Source: Ottelia alismoides (lineage: Eukaryota > Streptophyta > Magnoliopsida > Alismatales > Hydrocharitaceae). From it: a stretch of DNA of 64,000 nt. The notes beneath the pieces are model-generated. The model had not been told where the DNA came from. It made no database searches and was given only the letters and a program-made list of their open reading frames with translations. A program made the translations under genes and the position numbers. Shown piece by piece: positions 36,301-44,713 of the stretch. The stretch spans positions 1,858,501-1,922,500 of the forward strand of contig JAZKJV010011400.1 in NCBI GenBank assembly GCA_037367405.1, in the 5' to 3' direction. Within the stretch, counting starts at the first letter, position 1, and each line of letters opens with the position of its first letter.

Positions 36301-36366
36301 GGCCGGTTGGGCTGGGGCTGGCCGAACCGTACTTGATGAACGCGAATCGTGGCTACGCTGGCTCAC
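33325..36366 (-). CDS. TPR - VCBS/FG-GAP - ASPIC/UnbV protein (1013 aa)
   Basis: A single membrane anchor (about residues 28-48) is followed by a long TPR-type helical region (to about 440), then beta-propeller FG-GAP/VCBS repeats with 'DFDRDGRPDLA', 'DVNSDGFPDLY' and 'DINGDGQPDFV' calcium-type loops. An ASPIC/UnbV domain closes the protein ('RWISIELVGTKSNRDAIGAQ ... LHFGLG'). The propeller belongs to the CRTAC1 group, including the Cys-bearing 'VCTDASGQPAMCMPGDF'. It probably is surface-exposed and involved in binding; the ligand is unknown. It is coupled by ATGA overlaps to both neighbours and is a paralogue of the 1070-residue protein. Confidence 0.82.
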   Translation of the reverse strand: MSQRSHDSRSSSTVRPAPAQPASARKSRRLVGWLITAVIILGLAVSGRYCLIRWYTAPLQLQAAYTSWAQGQHEQAEQSAWQAYQLAPTLTEAALLAAEIAAERQRYQPAIEYARHVTGSEVEPEARLKAYLLLAHIYHRRTFQLGEAETCYRLALSLRPDDIEAQTGLANLLGLCGRRAEAIPLILNLVRLGSPSDLLMLLSREDTVVNDPRLLEQARAAAPQDPLPLLGQAWHVADQGDHTQAIALLRQALQHNSQLEAARVLVLKYLAASGQMEHLRSELMQLDSMRTQMETWSDYWLACGQLSEHENRALEAIRCYGEAMLRAPDAKKAVARLASLLYQQGEPATAKVFETYSQDLQTLRDAQEQVFFANAPPDARRIENMVRAYVKVGRLWEALGWCRAAGESNPALRAQLAVQLTELEKQTASQPLNLVPPEVSPCRQLNLARYPLPVWTAQRTPAEQVRPDKSVDPPTKDLAASSVSFRDDAPVAGLDFQYVNGVQGVPQRRMYEFPGGGIAVIDFDRDGRPDLALAQGCLWPPSADQLDHRDSLLRNVDGQRFQPATVQALAPTPTSDGFGQGISQGDVNSDGFPDLYIAQIGQNRLLINMGDGTFEEETSWAAINDTQWTTSCLIADLTSDGLPDLYDVNYVQGDDVFERVCTDASGQPAMCMPGDFDAAMDKLWINQGDGTFIDGTSRLLTPPSGKGLGCLAFMQPGTSGLSLLVANDTTPNFLYTPGPGSDGQPTWHESGVPSGVAFSANGKAQGCMGIAADDINGDGQPDFVITNFLNESSVFYSSQAHGGYSDETLAAGLIEPTRNVLGFGTQFLDVDNNGTSELFMANGHIDDLRRRDVPYAMPPQIFQHQRGRFQLMAPEPLGEYFQKQWIGRSAARLDWNQDGRLDLVVGHLNAPYALLTNTTADPGRWISIELVGTKSNRDAIGAQVSVLVGQKRQHAQLMAGDGYMASNQRLLHFGLGTSDQAERIEIAWPSGQSQTLQAVTAGSRLLVVEPLVQ

Positions 36367-39300
36367 AAGGCACGCGCTTGGGTAGAAGAGGGGACAGGAG
36401 CTATGGGGGTCACATCGATCGTTGATTGTCCCTCGACCATTCGAATAAGCGCATCAACCGGCAAGTTATGGAAGACTTGTGTCTGTCCCGACGGCCAAAG
36501 GATACTTAGTTGCTCAAGCGAGGTCGCTGCACCCAAGCCAAAGTGCAAGCAGCACTGGTTGCTGGCTTGATAACCGCTACCACCGGTGAGTTGCTTGCTG
36601 ACAGTCCCACTGGCTGAACGAATCGTCACTTGAGCTCCTCGTGGCTGACGCGGCGACTGAGTGCCAACCAGCTCGAGACTGACAACATGTCCCGGCGTCT
36701 GGGTGATATTGGTCACCAGCGAAGCCGGTTGGGCGATATTGGAAACCACAAAATCCATGCGTCCATCGCGATTCCAGTCGAGCATTGCCAGGCCTCGAGC
36801 AGAATACTTGCCGGCAAAATAGTCGCCGGCTTCTTCTGGTGGCACCATCACGAAACGTCCACGTCCTACGTTCTTGAATAACTGGGGAGGCATCTCGTAC
36901 ATGCCACCTTCCAGGCGATAATCATCCACGTGACCATTGACGATCACCAGGTCGGAATCACCGTCGAGATCGATATCGAGCAACTGGGTACCCCAACCGA
37001 CGTATGCGTAACTAGCGGCCTGCATGCCGGACACTTGCGACGTATCAACAAAGAGTCCCGGGCTGTCCTGCATGTAAAGCGTATTGGCTTCGTTGGCAAA
37101 GTTAGTCACTAAAAGGTCCAACAGTCCGTTGCTGTCGATATCGTCGGCGGCGATGCCCATGCCAGCCATAGGAAGGCCATCGGAGTTCAGCGCCGCCCCG
37201 CGCACCAGGGCTTCGTCATTGAAACGCAGTCGGCCATCGTTATTCTGTTCAGGGACCAACAAGTAGTTGGCGACCTGGTCATTAGATATAAAGAGGCTCA
37301 GGTTCGGTGCGTCGCCCATCTTGAAGGCCACCACACCCATGCCTTTCGAATCAACTGTAGGGCAAGCATCAGGCTGCAGTTGAAAAGTTCCATCATCGCT
37401 ACCCAAGAGCAATTGATCAACTTCGCCTTCAAAACCTTTGGGTGAACAACCCTTGCCATTGCATATGGCCGTGTAAACGTCGGTACCCTTGAGGTACGTC
37501 ACCTTGAAGATATCGCAAATCGTGTCGCCGTTGAGATCGGCCAGCAGCACGCTCGTCGTCCAGGCATCGGGCTGAGGCCCAAGCTGCCATGTCGTATCAC
37601 TGAACGTGCCGTCGCCATTGTTGTGCCATAGAGTGCAGGGGCCGATATTACCGACCAGGATGTCATCAAATCCATCTGCGTCATAATCACCGATAGCCAC
37701 ACCTTGAGAGTAGTTCAGCTCCGATATGCGCACCGAACCTGAAACCTCTTGAAATGTCTCGCCCTGCAGGTTGTGGAAAATCGTGTCATGAAACTGCGGG
37801 TCGGGAGTGGGAGTGGTTTGACCTGTTTTCCACGGTGAACCTTGTGTGAAGTATAGATCGGGCCAGGCATCATTATCGAAGTCGATCACTCCGACGCCGC
37901 CACCGGTTTGCTCGAACATACGAGCGCCAGGTGTTTCCGGGTCCGGTCCATTGTTGTAAACGAAGTTGATGCCCGCGTTATCTTCTAGCTTGTAGGTGAG
38001 CCTGGGGGTCACCGCTGAAGCATCTGTCGCCAGTGCAGAAGATTGAGCCGGCGAGTTCGTATTGAACTTCGTGTTATTGGTAGAAGGCTCGCGCTGATCA
38101 TTTGCAGCCAGTTCGGTGCCAGGTCGCCTGGTCGGACTGGAGCGACCGGACCAATTATATGCGGCTGCGGCCATCACCAGTGGATTCAAATCGACATCGG
38201 TTGCCAGGTTGGCTTGAGGCAGCGTGCGTGGAAGTTCGGGCGATAACTGCGGTGATAGGCGGCGCACGATCGGTAGTGGCCAGGAGGCGGTCGGGAATAA
38301 CTGTGAACCCGTCGTCGCCCAAGCCCAGGCTTCCCATACGCGGCCGAGCTCTTCGGAGATTTCGGCCGCTTGCTGTATGGCTGATTCACTCTGACCGCGT
38401 GATGCCAGGATCTGATCCAGTAGCAAGCCCAGTTCCGCTTGCAACTTGGCACGCTGGATGATGGGCCCGCTATTGGGAAATCCGATTTGAGTCAAGAGTT
38501 GGCCCAATTGATAGGAAGCGCGACGATGTTCTGGTGCCAGGCGGACGGCCTGGGCAAAGCAGCCGGCGGCTATCTTCAGTTCTTGCGCACCACGAGCCTG
38601 CATGCCGCGCACGTACCAGATATCAGGATGCTTTTCACTGACCGTTGGCAGTTGAGCATTCCAGCCGGTTAGCGTCGCCTGGTCTTCTTTGAGCAGCAGT
38701 TCGCCCAGAAGTGCTTGAGCCGTCAGCAGCCCTGGGTCTTGGGCGACCGCCTTCTCTAGTAGTGGCCGGGCTTGTTCTTGTTTACCTTCGTAGAGCAATT
38801 CGGCTGCTTGAGCCAACATGGTCAGCGGTTCATTGGGAGCCTGCTGAACGCACTGGGCAACGAAGGCTGGTTGTTCGATCGAGCGTTCGATATCAGACAA
38901 GATCGCCAGCGAGTCCAATGTCCAGGCGCGTTGGCGGACGATGGCCAGGTGATGCTGGGCAGCTTGCCAATGTTGGCGGGTCACACCCAAGAGAAAAGCG
39001 ACGCGTTCATGCGCGGACACGTTGTCAGGCTCGTGATCCAAGACATGTTGATAGGCTTTCAGGGCAGGGGCGATCAGCGACTGCGAACGATAGATCTCAC
39101 CGGAAGCGTAGGCAGCCAAGAGTGCATCTTTCGATTCTCGCTGCGCTATCTCACCGTAGTAGGCGAGGGCCTCGGTCAATCGACCGTTTCGCGTAGCTGC
39201 TTCGCCAGCCACTAGACGGCTTTGTTCAAAGAGCGGACTTGTACTGGGGATAGTGGAAGCGAGTTGTTCGGCCTCTGGGAAATTCTTGTTCTCCAGAAAC

Positions 39301-39575
39301 TGCCTGGCTTGGGCTAGCCGGGTGGCCAAAACGACTGGGTCGGCATTCTCGTCGTAGCCAGGCAAGATCAATGCCAGAGCTGCGATAATGATTGCCGCAG
39401 AGATCCCAGCCGTGGCCAGAATGGACCGCCAACGAATGCCAGCCGTTGGCTTGGCTACCTGGCCGCGAAGTCGATGGTCAGCAGATTGAGAGGCTGACGG
39501 CTGGCGTTTCTTGTTGTTCGACTTCACGGCCACGCTTGTCCGCAATGATACCCGGCCGACATCAGCCGCTTCCAA
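36363..39575 (-). CDS. TPR - VCBS/FG-GAP - ASPIC/UnbV protein (1070 aa)
   Basis: The same architecture as the gene downstream: a TM segment at about residues 50-70, TPR-like helices to about 480, a short low-complexity linker, FG-GAP/VCBS propeller repeats ('GVIDFDNDAWPDLYF', 'DYDADGFDDILV', 'DIDLDGDSDLVIV') and a C-terminal ASPIC/UnbV domain ('VVSLELVGTQSPRQPRGAQV ... LHFGLGA'). The 'ICNGKGCSPKGFEGEVD' segment aligns with the Cys segment of its paralogues. The first gene of a coupled run, it overlaps the next start (ATGA). Function unknown; outer-surface or periplasmic placement is inferred from the anchor. Confidence 0.82.
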   Translation of the reverse strand: MEAADVGRVSLRTSVAVKSNNKKRQPSASQSADHRLRGQVAKPTAGIRWRSILATAGISAAIIIAALALILPGYDENADPVVLATRLAQARQFLENKNFPEAEQLASTIPSTSPLFEQSRLVAGEAATRNGRLTEALAYYGEIAQRESKDALLAAYASGEIYRSQSLIAPALKAYQHVLDHEPDNVSAHERVAFLLGVTRQHWQAAQHHLAIVRQRAWTLDSLAILSDIERSIEQPAFVAQCVQQAPNEPLTMLAQAAELLYEGKQEQARPLLEKAVAQDPGLLTAQALLGELLLKEDQATLTGWNAQLPTVSEKHPDIWYVRGMQARGAQELKIAAGCFAQAVRLAPEHRRASYQLGQLLTQIGFPNSGPIIQRAKLQAELGLLLDQILASRGQSESAIQQAAEISEELGRVWEAWAWATTGSQLFPTASWPLPIVRRLSPQLSPELPRTLPQANLATDVDLNPLVMAAAAYNWSGRSSPTRRPGTELAANDQREPSTNNTKFNTNSPAQSSALATDASAVTPRLTYKLEDNAGINFVYNNGPDPETPGARMFEQTGGGVGVIDFDNDAWPDLYFTQGSPWKTGQTTPTPDPQFHDTIFHNLQGETFQEVSGSVRISELNYSQGVAIGDYDADGFDDILVGNIGPCTLWHNNGDGTFSDTTWQLGPQPDAWTTSVLLADLNGDTICDIFKVTYLKGTDVYTAICNGKGCSPKGFEGEVDQLLLGSDDGTFQLQPDACPTVDSKGMGVVAFKMGDAPNLSLFISNDQVANYLLVPEQNNDGRLRFNDEALVRGAALNSDGLPMAGMGIAADDIDSNGLLDLLVTNFANEANTLYMQDSPGLFVDTSQVSGMQAASYAYVGWGTQLLDIDLDGDSDLVIVNGHVDDYRLEGGMYEMPPQLFKNVGRGRFVMVPPEEAGDYFAGKYSARGLAMLDWNRDGRMDFVVSNIAQPASLVTNITQTPGHVVSLELVGTQSPRQPRGAQVTIRSASGTVSKQLTGGSGYQASNQCCLHFGLGAATSLEQLSILWPSGQTQVFHNLPVDALIRMVEGQSTIDVTPIAPVPSSTQARAL

Positions 39576-39633
39576 CGAGTCGGTTGGCTGAATCGACCAA
39601 GGTTCTTAGGTTTAGCAATCCTAGAGCAGCGAT

Positions 39634-40125
39634 TTACTTGGCTGCGTCCAAATCGATGTCGATGGTGTTTTCTTTGGCTTCCACGGTCTTGGTGATGGGA
39701 GTCGTGGCTGCTTTGGCAAACTTTTCTGGCAGCAGGTGTCCTGTCGGAGTTTGCTTGCCCTTGCCACCGCCACTGTGAGTGGGAATACCTGGATTGGTTT
39801 TCCCAGTTGGATCGTGAGTCGGCACGGGTTCAGCTTGCGATGCCGGTGCCGTTTTGGTGACCAGGACTTTGTACTCGCCATCGACAGCCCCATCACCTGC
39901 ATCATAGGTTGTCAGGGTGTAAACGCCTTGTGTATCGGTCTGTCCCAGGGCAGCTGGCTTGCCAGCGGTTACTGGTGAAAAAGCCACAGACGCTCCCGGC
40001 ACTGGCGAGCCATTCATCAAGACTTTACCAGTTACTTTGTATGTCTGGTACTTGCCACCTGCTTTATTGCAGCCCAGCGCAACTAATCCCAGCATTAGTG
40101 CGCAACAGATTCCTACCTTGTACAT
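39634..40125 (-). CDS. Lipoprotein with carboxypeptidase-regulatory-like beta-domain
   Basis: A 163-residue protein from the ATG at 40125, which has GAGG six bases upstream; the open frame extends further but without a signal. The lipoprotein signal MYKVGICCALMLGLVALGC ends at the lipid-modified Cys. The body is a transthyretin/CarboxypepD_reg-like sandwich ('YKVTGKVLMNGSPVPGASVAF ... QTDTQGVYTL ... GEYKVLVTK'). Genes of this type often follow DUF1559 pseudopilins in planctomycetes, as here. Role unknown; perhaps a surface accessory. Confidence 0.8.
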   Translation of the reverse strand: MYKVGICCALMLGLVALGCNKAGGKYQTYKVTGKVLMNGSPVPGASVAFSPVTAGKPAALGQTDTQGVYTLTTYDAGDGAVDGEYKVLVTKTAPASQAEPVPTHDPTGKTNPGIPTHSGGGKGKQTPTGHLLPEKFAKAATTPITKTVEAKENTIDIDLDAAK

Positions 40126-40243
40126 CTTGACCTCGTTATAGATTTGAACTGATCTGAAAAAAAGCAAGAGCCATGTTTCCACGGCTCTTGCTCAAGAATA
40201 AGAGCATCACCAAGATCCTGGATGATGCGGGCTGATTTTGAAA

Positions 40244-41302
40244 TTAGTTTTCGACGTTCGACTGATCACCACCGCGTGCCGAACCAAGTGAACCCCAAAC
40301 GCCGTATGGGCTTTGTGCATTGGGTTGACCAGGAGCATCGGGTGGTGGAGCGGTGATATTGCCGGTGTCAACAGTATCAGCCATGAAGCGTACGCTTCCG
40401 TCACCGAACAAGCAGGTCACACCACCAGTGTGACGGCTCATCGGTTCGTAGATACCATCTTCGCCGTCCCAACCACCTTGGGTGCAGCTAGCCTTGTTGG
40501 GTCCGAGTACAGTGGTGCAGCCGGTGAAGGCTGGAGCGCCGTCTGGCCAACGCAGACCAGCCCAGTGAGCTACGTCAACGCTGGTAGCGTATGCTTTACC
40601 AGCACCTACACGGCTCAAGCAGTCGGATGGATTGTTGTTACGGAAGTTGCTGCCGATGTTGACCACGGTACCACCATCCAGCACCAAACGACCCGATTGA
40701 CCCTTAGTACGTTCCGACATGGCAATCGTGTTGCTCAAGCCGTCGGTGACGTCACGGAAGCCTTTGCAGATCGCCTGTCCGGTGAACATGCCACGCAGAC
40801 CACGACCGCCGTTGCCGGCCCATTGATTGTGATCCCACGAGCTGTCACCACGGCAGAACATGTAATTGGTGTGACCAATTTCATTGTTGTTCTTGCTGCG
40901 AGAAACGTCCGAAGGACACAGATAGGTTGGAATCTGTTGGCAGAATGGAGCAAAGCCACCATCCCAAGGCACTCGAGCAAAGCCAACGGCCGAGATCTGG
41001 TTCCACAGAGGAGCCTGCTCGATGTAAGGCAATAGACCTACAAATCCGCTGTGGCGCTGTCCGGCACCGCCAGCATCAAAGAACTGACCGAACGGCAAAC
41101 GACTGCGTTGCGCGTCATGATAGGTATGCAATGCGATACCCAACTGCTTCATGTTGTTGGAACATTGCATTCTGCGAGCAGCCTCTCGAGCTGCCTGTAC
41201 TGCAGGTAGGAGCAAGCCTACCAGAATGCCAATGATGGCAATCACGACGAGCAGTTCCACCAGGGTGAAACCTCGTCGCTGCGGCATTAACCGACGACTC
41301 AA
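40244..41302 (-). CDS. DUF1559 type II pseudopilin-like protein
   Basis: A 352-residue protein with the prepilin cleavage and methylation site RRGFTLVELLVVIAIIGIL. The DUF1559 (SBP_bac_10) region follows ('LPAVQAAREAARRMQCSNNM') and ends with the H-x-G-G-V-x-x-L-F-x-D-G-S-V-R-F motif. These proteins are hugely expanded in planctomycetes and probably form or decorate type II/IV-like pseudopili or large surface structures. The TTG at 41302 is preferred because AAAGGA lies seven bases before it; the ATG at 41287 has no such site. The carboxypeptidase-regulatory lipoprotein follows. Confidence 0.9.
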   Translation of the reverse strand: MSRRLMPQRRGFTLVELLVVIAIIGILVGLLLPAVQAAREAARRMQCSNNMKQLGIALHTYHDAQRSRLPFGQFFDAGGAGQRHSGFVGLLPYIEQAPLWNQISAVGFARVPWDGGFAPFCQQIPTYLCPSDVSRSKNNNEIGHTNYMFCRGDSSWDHNQWAGNGGRGLRGMFTGQAICKGFRDVTDGLSNTIAMSERTKGQSGRLVLDGGTVVNIGSNFRNNNPSDCLSRVGAGKAYATSVDVAHWAGLRWPDGAPAFTGCTTVLGPNKASCTQGGWDGEDGIYEPMSRHTGGVTCLFGDGSVRFMADTVDTGNITAPPPDAPGQPNAQSPYGVWGSLGSARGGDQSNVEN

Positions 41303-41421
41303 AATAAGTTCCTTTCCAAACAGACGAGAAAATCAAACAAAATAGAGAAATATCTGGGTACTAGTAGAAATAGGCGGTGCAATCGTGTCAAGCCATTTTT
41401 GCGGCCCATCACACCTTTAAC

Positions 41422-43362
41422 TTACTGTTTCGGCAACTTCTGGCCACCATCCTCTATCAGAACCGCCTCGCCGCTAGGAATACTGCCTTCCCAGACCGCA
41501 CCGCCAGGCCAAATTACCCGTAATTTTTCAGCTTCGTCCCTACGTTCAAGCAAGCAAATCTCATACGCATTACACGAATGAAAGCTGGTTCCGCCGCAAA
41601 CTTCTCGATACGCTAGCAACTTCCCGTCTTTCCCCAAAACCTCGACTTTTGCATTAATGGCATTTCGATTCCCCTTTGTGCCGACCAGCTTCAGCCGGGT
41701 CAGCCGCCTGGCAGTCTCGGTAATATTGAGCAAACAGGAGGATTGATCGAGCTGGTGGCTGATCGCCAGATCCAATCGTCCGTCCCGGTTCAAGTCGCCG
41801 CAGGCCAGGCCGCGAGCCATCCAGTCGGTCTGAAAAAAATCTCCCGCCCACCGCGAGACATCCACAAAACGCCCTTTGTCCTGCTGCTGGTAAACCTGGG
41901 CTGGCATGCGATACCGTTCTCCCTGTCCCAGCCAACGACGGTCATCGACGTGCCCATTGACAACCGCCAGGTCCAGGCGATCGTCGTTATCGAAATCAGC
42001 CAACACCGCCCCCCAGCCCAAAACCGGTCGACTCGGACCGGCCACACCGGTGCGCCGCGTAACATCTTCAAACTGGAAGTTGCCGGCGTTCTTGTAGAAG
42101 GTGTCTGAGTCTCCTGAGTAGTTCGTCACTAACAAGTCGATCGTACCGCTGTTGTCGTAGTCGCCCGCCGCGATCCCCATGCTGGCCTGCGCAAAGCCAG
42201 ACTCGGTCAACGCGGCCCCCGAGAGCATGGCGCACTCGCGCAAGGTGACGTTCCGGTCAGTACTGGCTTCATTGCGAAACAGATGATTGGGTTCGCCATC
42301 ATTGCCGATGTAGATGTCGGGCCTGCCATCGCGATCAAAATCGCTGATAACAATCCCCAGCCCCTTACCCTTGAGCTGCCCCAGTACAGTGCTGTCGGTA
42401 ACGTCCACCATGCCTCCTTGCCCATCATTCAAATACAGCACATCGACCAGGCCTTCGAACTTCGATGGCGGGCATTGTTCAAAGCCATCGGGAGACCGCG
42501 CATTGGGACAGCGCAGTGGTGAGCTAGCTGACTCTTTCAAGTAAGTGACTACATACAGATCGAGGGCACCATCCAGGTTCAGATCGGCGAAGGCACAGCT
42601 ACTGGCCCACGTATCCAACACCACCCGCATCGATGCAGATACATCATCGAAGGTTCCATCACCCAGATTGTGCCACAATCCACACAGACCAAAGGCGGCT
42701 ATGAAGACATCATCAAAGCCATCATTATCAAAGTCGCCAATCGTTACTCCTTGGCAATAACCGCCTTGCAACATGTGCGACGATAACGTGACTTGTTGAA
42801 ACGTGGATCCCTGCCAGTTTTTATACAGTCCGCAAGTCGGCGCGCGAGCCTGCGATTCTAAGGGCAAGCGACAACCACCCGTGTACAATAGATCTAACCA
42901 ACCATCGTTATCAAAGTCGATCATCGCCACGCCACCACCGGTCGATTCGAAAATGCGTCGCTGGCCACGAATGTCATCTTCGCGACGAAAGTCCAGTCCG
43001 CTCTCCGGTCCGAGTGTCACAAACTTCGGCAAGATACCCGCCGGTGGCTTGGGACCATTGTCGACTGTTGGCGATAAAGGAGCTGAGGCAGCCGGTACAT
43101 TCTCTGAGCTCAGCGGGGAAGATGCGGCAGCAGTGGCTGGCTGACTGGTTGTGGCAGACGGCGCATCAGCCGGCCTACTCGCCGCGGCCGCTTGATCCGA
43201 CGTGGGTTTACTAGATTGATTGGCAGGCGTAGAGGGCCGACAGGCAATCAGGCTGACCAACAAACCCGCCAACAGCAGGCAACCATCCAGCCTCAGTTCC
43301 CACATACGTTGGCCACTAGACCGAGTTTGAAATGAACGAAGTGAGCGAGAGCGATCGATCAT
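41422..43362 (-). CDS. VCBS/FG-GAP - ASPIC/UnbV lipoprotein (646 aa)
   Basis: The third ASPIC/UnbV protein of the block, without a TPR part. A lipoprotein signal ends LIAC (near residue 41), followed by an Ala/Ser/Pro-rich linker. The CRTAC1-type propeller has 'GVAMIDFDNDGWLDLLYTGG', 'DFDNDGFDDVF' and 'DYDNSGTIDLL' loops and the Cys segment 'RCPNARSPDGFEQCPPSKF'. The ASPIC/UnbV domain ends the protein. The ATG at 43362 overlaps the TPR gene stop (ATGA), although the ATG at 43305 gives a more usual signal length. The TPR partner next door may replace the TPR half that its larger paralogues carry in one chain. Confidence 0.8.
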   Translation of the reverse strand: MIDRSRSLRSFQTRSSGQRMWELRLDGCLLLAGLLVSLIACRPSTPANQSSKPTSDQAAAASRPADAPSATTSQPATAAASSPLSSENVPAASAPLSPTVDNGPKPPAGILPKFVTLGPESGLDFRREDDIRGQRRIFESTGGGVAMIDFDNDGWLDLLYTGGCRLPLESQARAPTCGLYKNWQGSTFQQVTLSSHMLQGGYCQGVTIGDFDNDGFDDVFIAAFGLCGLWHNLGDGTFDDVSASMRVVLDTWASSCAFADLNLDGALDLYVVTYLKESASSPLRCPNARSPDGFEQCPPSKFEGLVDVLYLNDGQGGMVDVTDSTVLGQLKGKGLGIVISDFDRDGRPDIYIGNDGEPNHLFRNEASTDRNVTLRECAMLSGAALTESGFAQASMGIAAGDYDNSGTIDLLVTNYSGDSDTFYKNAGNFQFEDVTRRTGVAGPSRPVLGWGAVLADFDNDDRLDLAVVNGHVDDRRWLGQGERYRMPAQVYQQQDKGRFVDVSRWAGDFFQTDWMARGLACGDLNRDGRLDLAISHQLDQSSCLLNITETARRLTRLKLVGTKGNRNAINAKVEVLGKDGKLLAYREVCGGTSFHSCNAYEICLLERRDEAEKLRVIWPGGAVWEGSIPSGEAVLIEDGGQKLPKQ

Positions 43363-44603
43363 GGCGAGCCTGCTGGCTGCGTTGAAGTGGATTGAGCCCG
43401 AGCGATGTTCTGCGCATGAGATTGAAAGACTTTGGCAGCGTCGTCGAGCCCCAGTTCAGCACATTTCGCTGCCAACTCGGCTGCCGCCGCTGAGGCATCA
43501 GGCTGGACTTTGGTTAAGTTGACTCTGATATCGGCCATCAGCGTCGAGCGTTTGAGAGCCTCCTGCTGAGCCGCTTGATCGCCCTTGGCGGCATACACGC
43601 GCGATAGTCCGATCTGGCACGGAGCATAGGTGGCATCTTGCTTGAGGGCTGCATTGAAAAACTTTTCGGCTTCATCAAGTTCTTTATTTATGAAAGCAGT
43701 TTCGCCACGCATGCGAGTCAATAGCCAAGGCTCGCTGTCCTCAAAGGCCGGCAGCGTCTGGAGAATCTCGGTTAGTTTCTCAGTCTGGCTGCTCTCGAAG
43801 TAGGCCTCCAAAAGCGCTGAGGCAATGCCTTTATCAGCCGGATACTCTTGACGAAGCTGTTCGAGCAACTCAATGGCCGTATCGAATTGTCCTTCGAGCG
43901 TCTTGTATCGCGCTTGCGCCAAACGCAAACGAACGTTCTGGGGTTCGTTCTTCAAAAACTGCTCGATGCGATTGCGTCCCGCTGGTGAATTGAGAATAAG
44001 CAGTTGGGGAAAGTAGAGTTGCTTGGAATCCAACGGGTCAGCCAGCCCAATCTGATGCAGCTCTTGCAACAGCGGTTTACGCTCTTCTAAACGAATCTCG
44101 ACCGACAAGATAAAGGTCAACCATTTGAATGCCGTCACCACGTCCTGTGGGTTGAGCTTCTGGGCAACTCGAGCCGCTTCGAGAAAAGCTTGCAGCGCGC
44201 CTTCAGCTTCCGAGCCACGGTTGTTCTCCACCAGCAGCAGGCCTTCTTGCAACCGCGCCACCAGGCCAAGTTCGGGCATGCTGGTCGGTATCGCGCGGTA
44301 ACTGGCCAGTGCCACCTCCAGCTTGCGCTGGGCAGCGGCCAGGTCACCGGCCATCAACAAGGCATCCTCATGACGAACCTCGCGCTGGGGGAATCGCAAC
44401 TTGAACTGCTGCTGGGCAGTTCGATACTCTTCCAACGACAGCCCGGCAGGCAGTTGAACCTCCGGCTGGCTGTCATTGCTGACCGTGGGTTTAGCGGTTT
44501 CCTTCGGCGGATTATCGGAAGGAGTCTGGCGGCAAGCTGCGAAGGTCATGCACACCGCCAGCGCTGCAACCATCCTCAGCCACTCAACCGAAACACGTTT
44601 CAT
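43359..44603 (-). CDS. TPR-repeat lipoprotein
   Basis: A 414-residue protein from ATG 44603 with a lipoprotein signal (MKRVSVEWLRMVAALAV, then FAAC). The rest is helical and TPR-like ('LAAAQRKLEVALASYRAI', 'EAEKFFNAALKQDATYAPCQ'). It is coupled by an ATGA overlap to the 646-residue ASPIC/UnbV protein, matching the TPR-propeller order of the single-chain paralogues at 33325 and 36363. Probably a scaffolding protein at the membrane surface. Confidence 0.8.
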   Translation of the reverse strand: MKRVSVEWLRMVAALAVCMTFAACRQTPSDNPPKETAKPTVSNDSQPEVQLPAGLSLEEYRTAQQQFKLRFPQREVRHEDALLMAGDLAAAQRKLEVALASYRAIPTSMPELGLVARLQEGLLLVENNRGSEAEGALQAFLEAARVAQKLNPQDVVTAFKWLTFILSVEIRLEERKPLLQELHQIGLADPLDSKQLYFPQLLILNSPAGRNRIEQFLKNEPQNVRLRLAQARYKTLEGQFDTAIELLEQLRQEYPADKGIASALLEAYFESSQTEKLTEILQTLPAFEDSEPWLLTRMRGETAFINKELDEAEKFFNAALKQDATYAPCQIGLSRVYAAKGDQAAQQEALKRSTLMADIRVNLTKVQPDASAAAAELAAKCAELGLDDAAKVFQSHAQNIARAQSTSTQPAGSP

Positions 44604-44713
44604 TCCATCCCTCAAACAACAAAGAAGCACGAATACGCAGTGTTCGTTGAACTCATAAAGAAGTCTCCGGCCTCAGCAGGCCGCTCGCTTCAATCATAAC
44701 GCAAGATGGCCGC

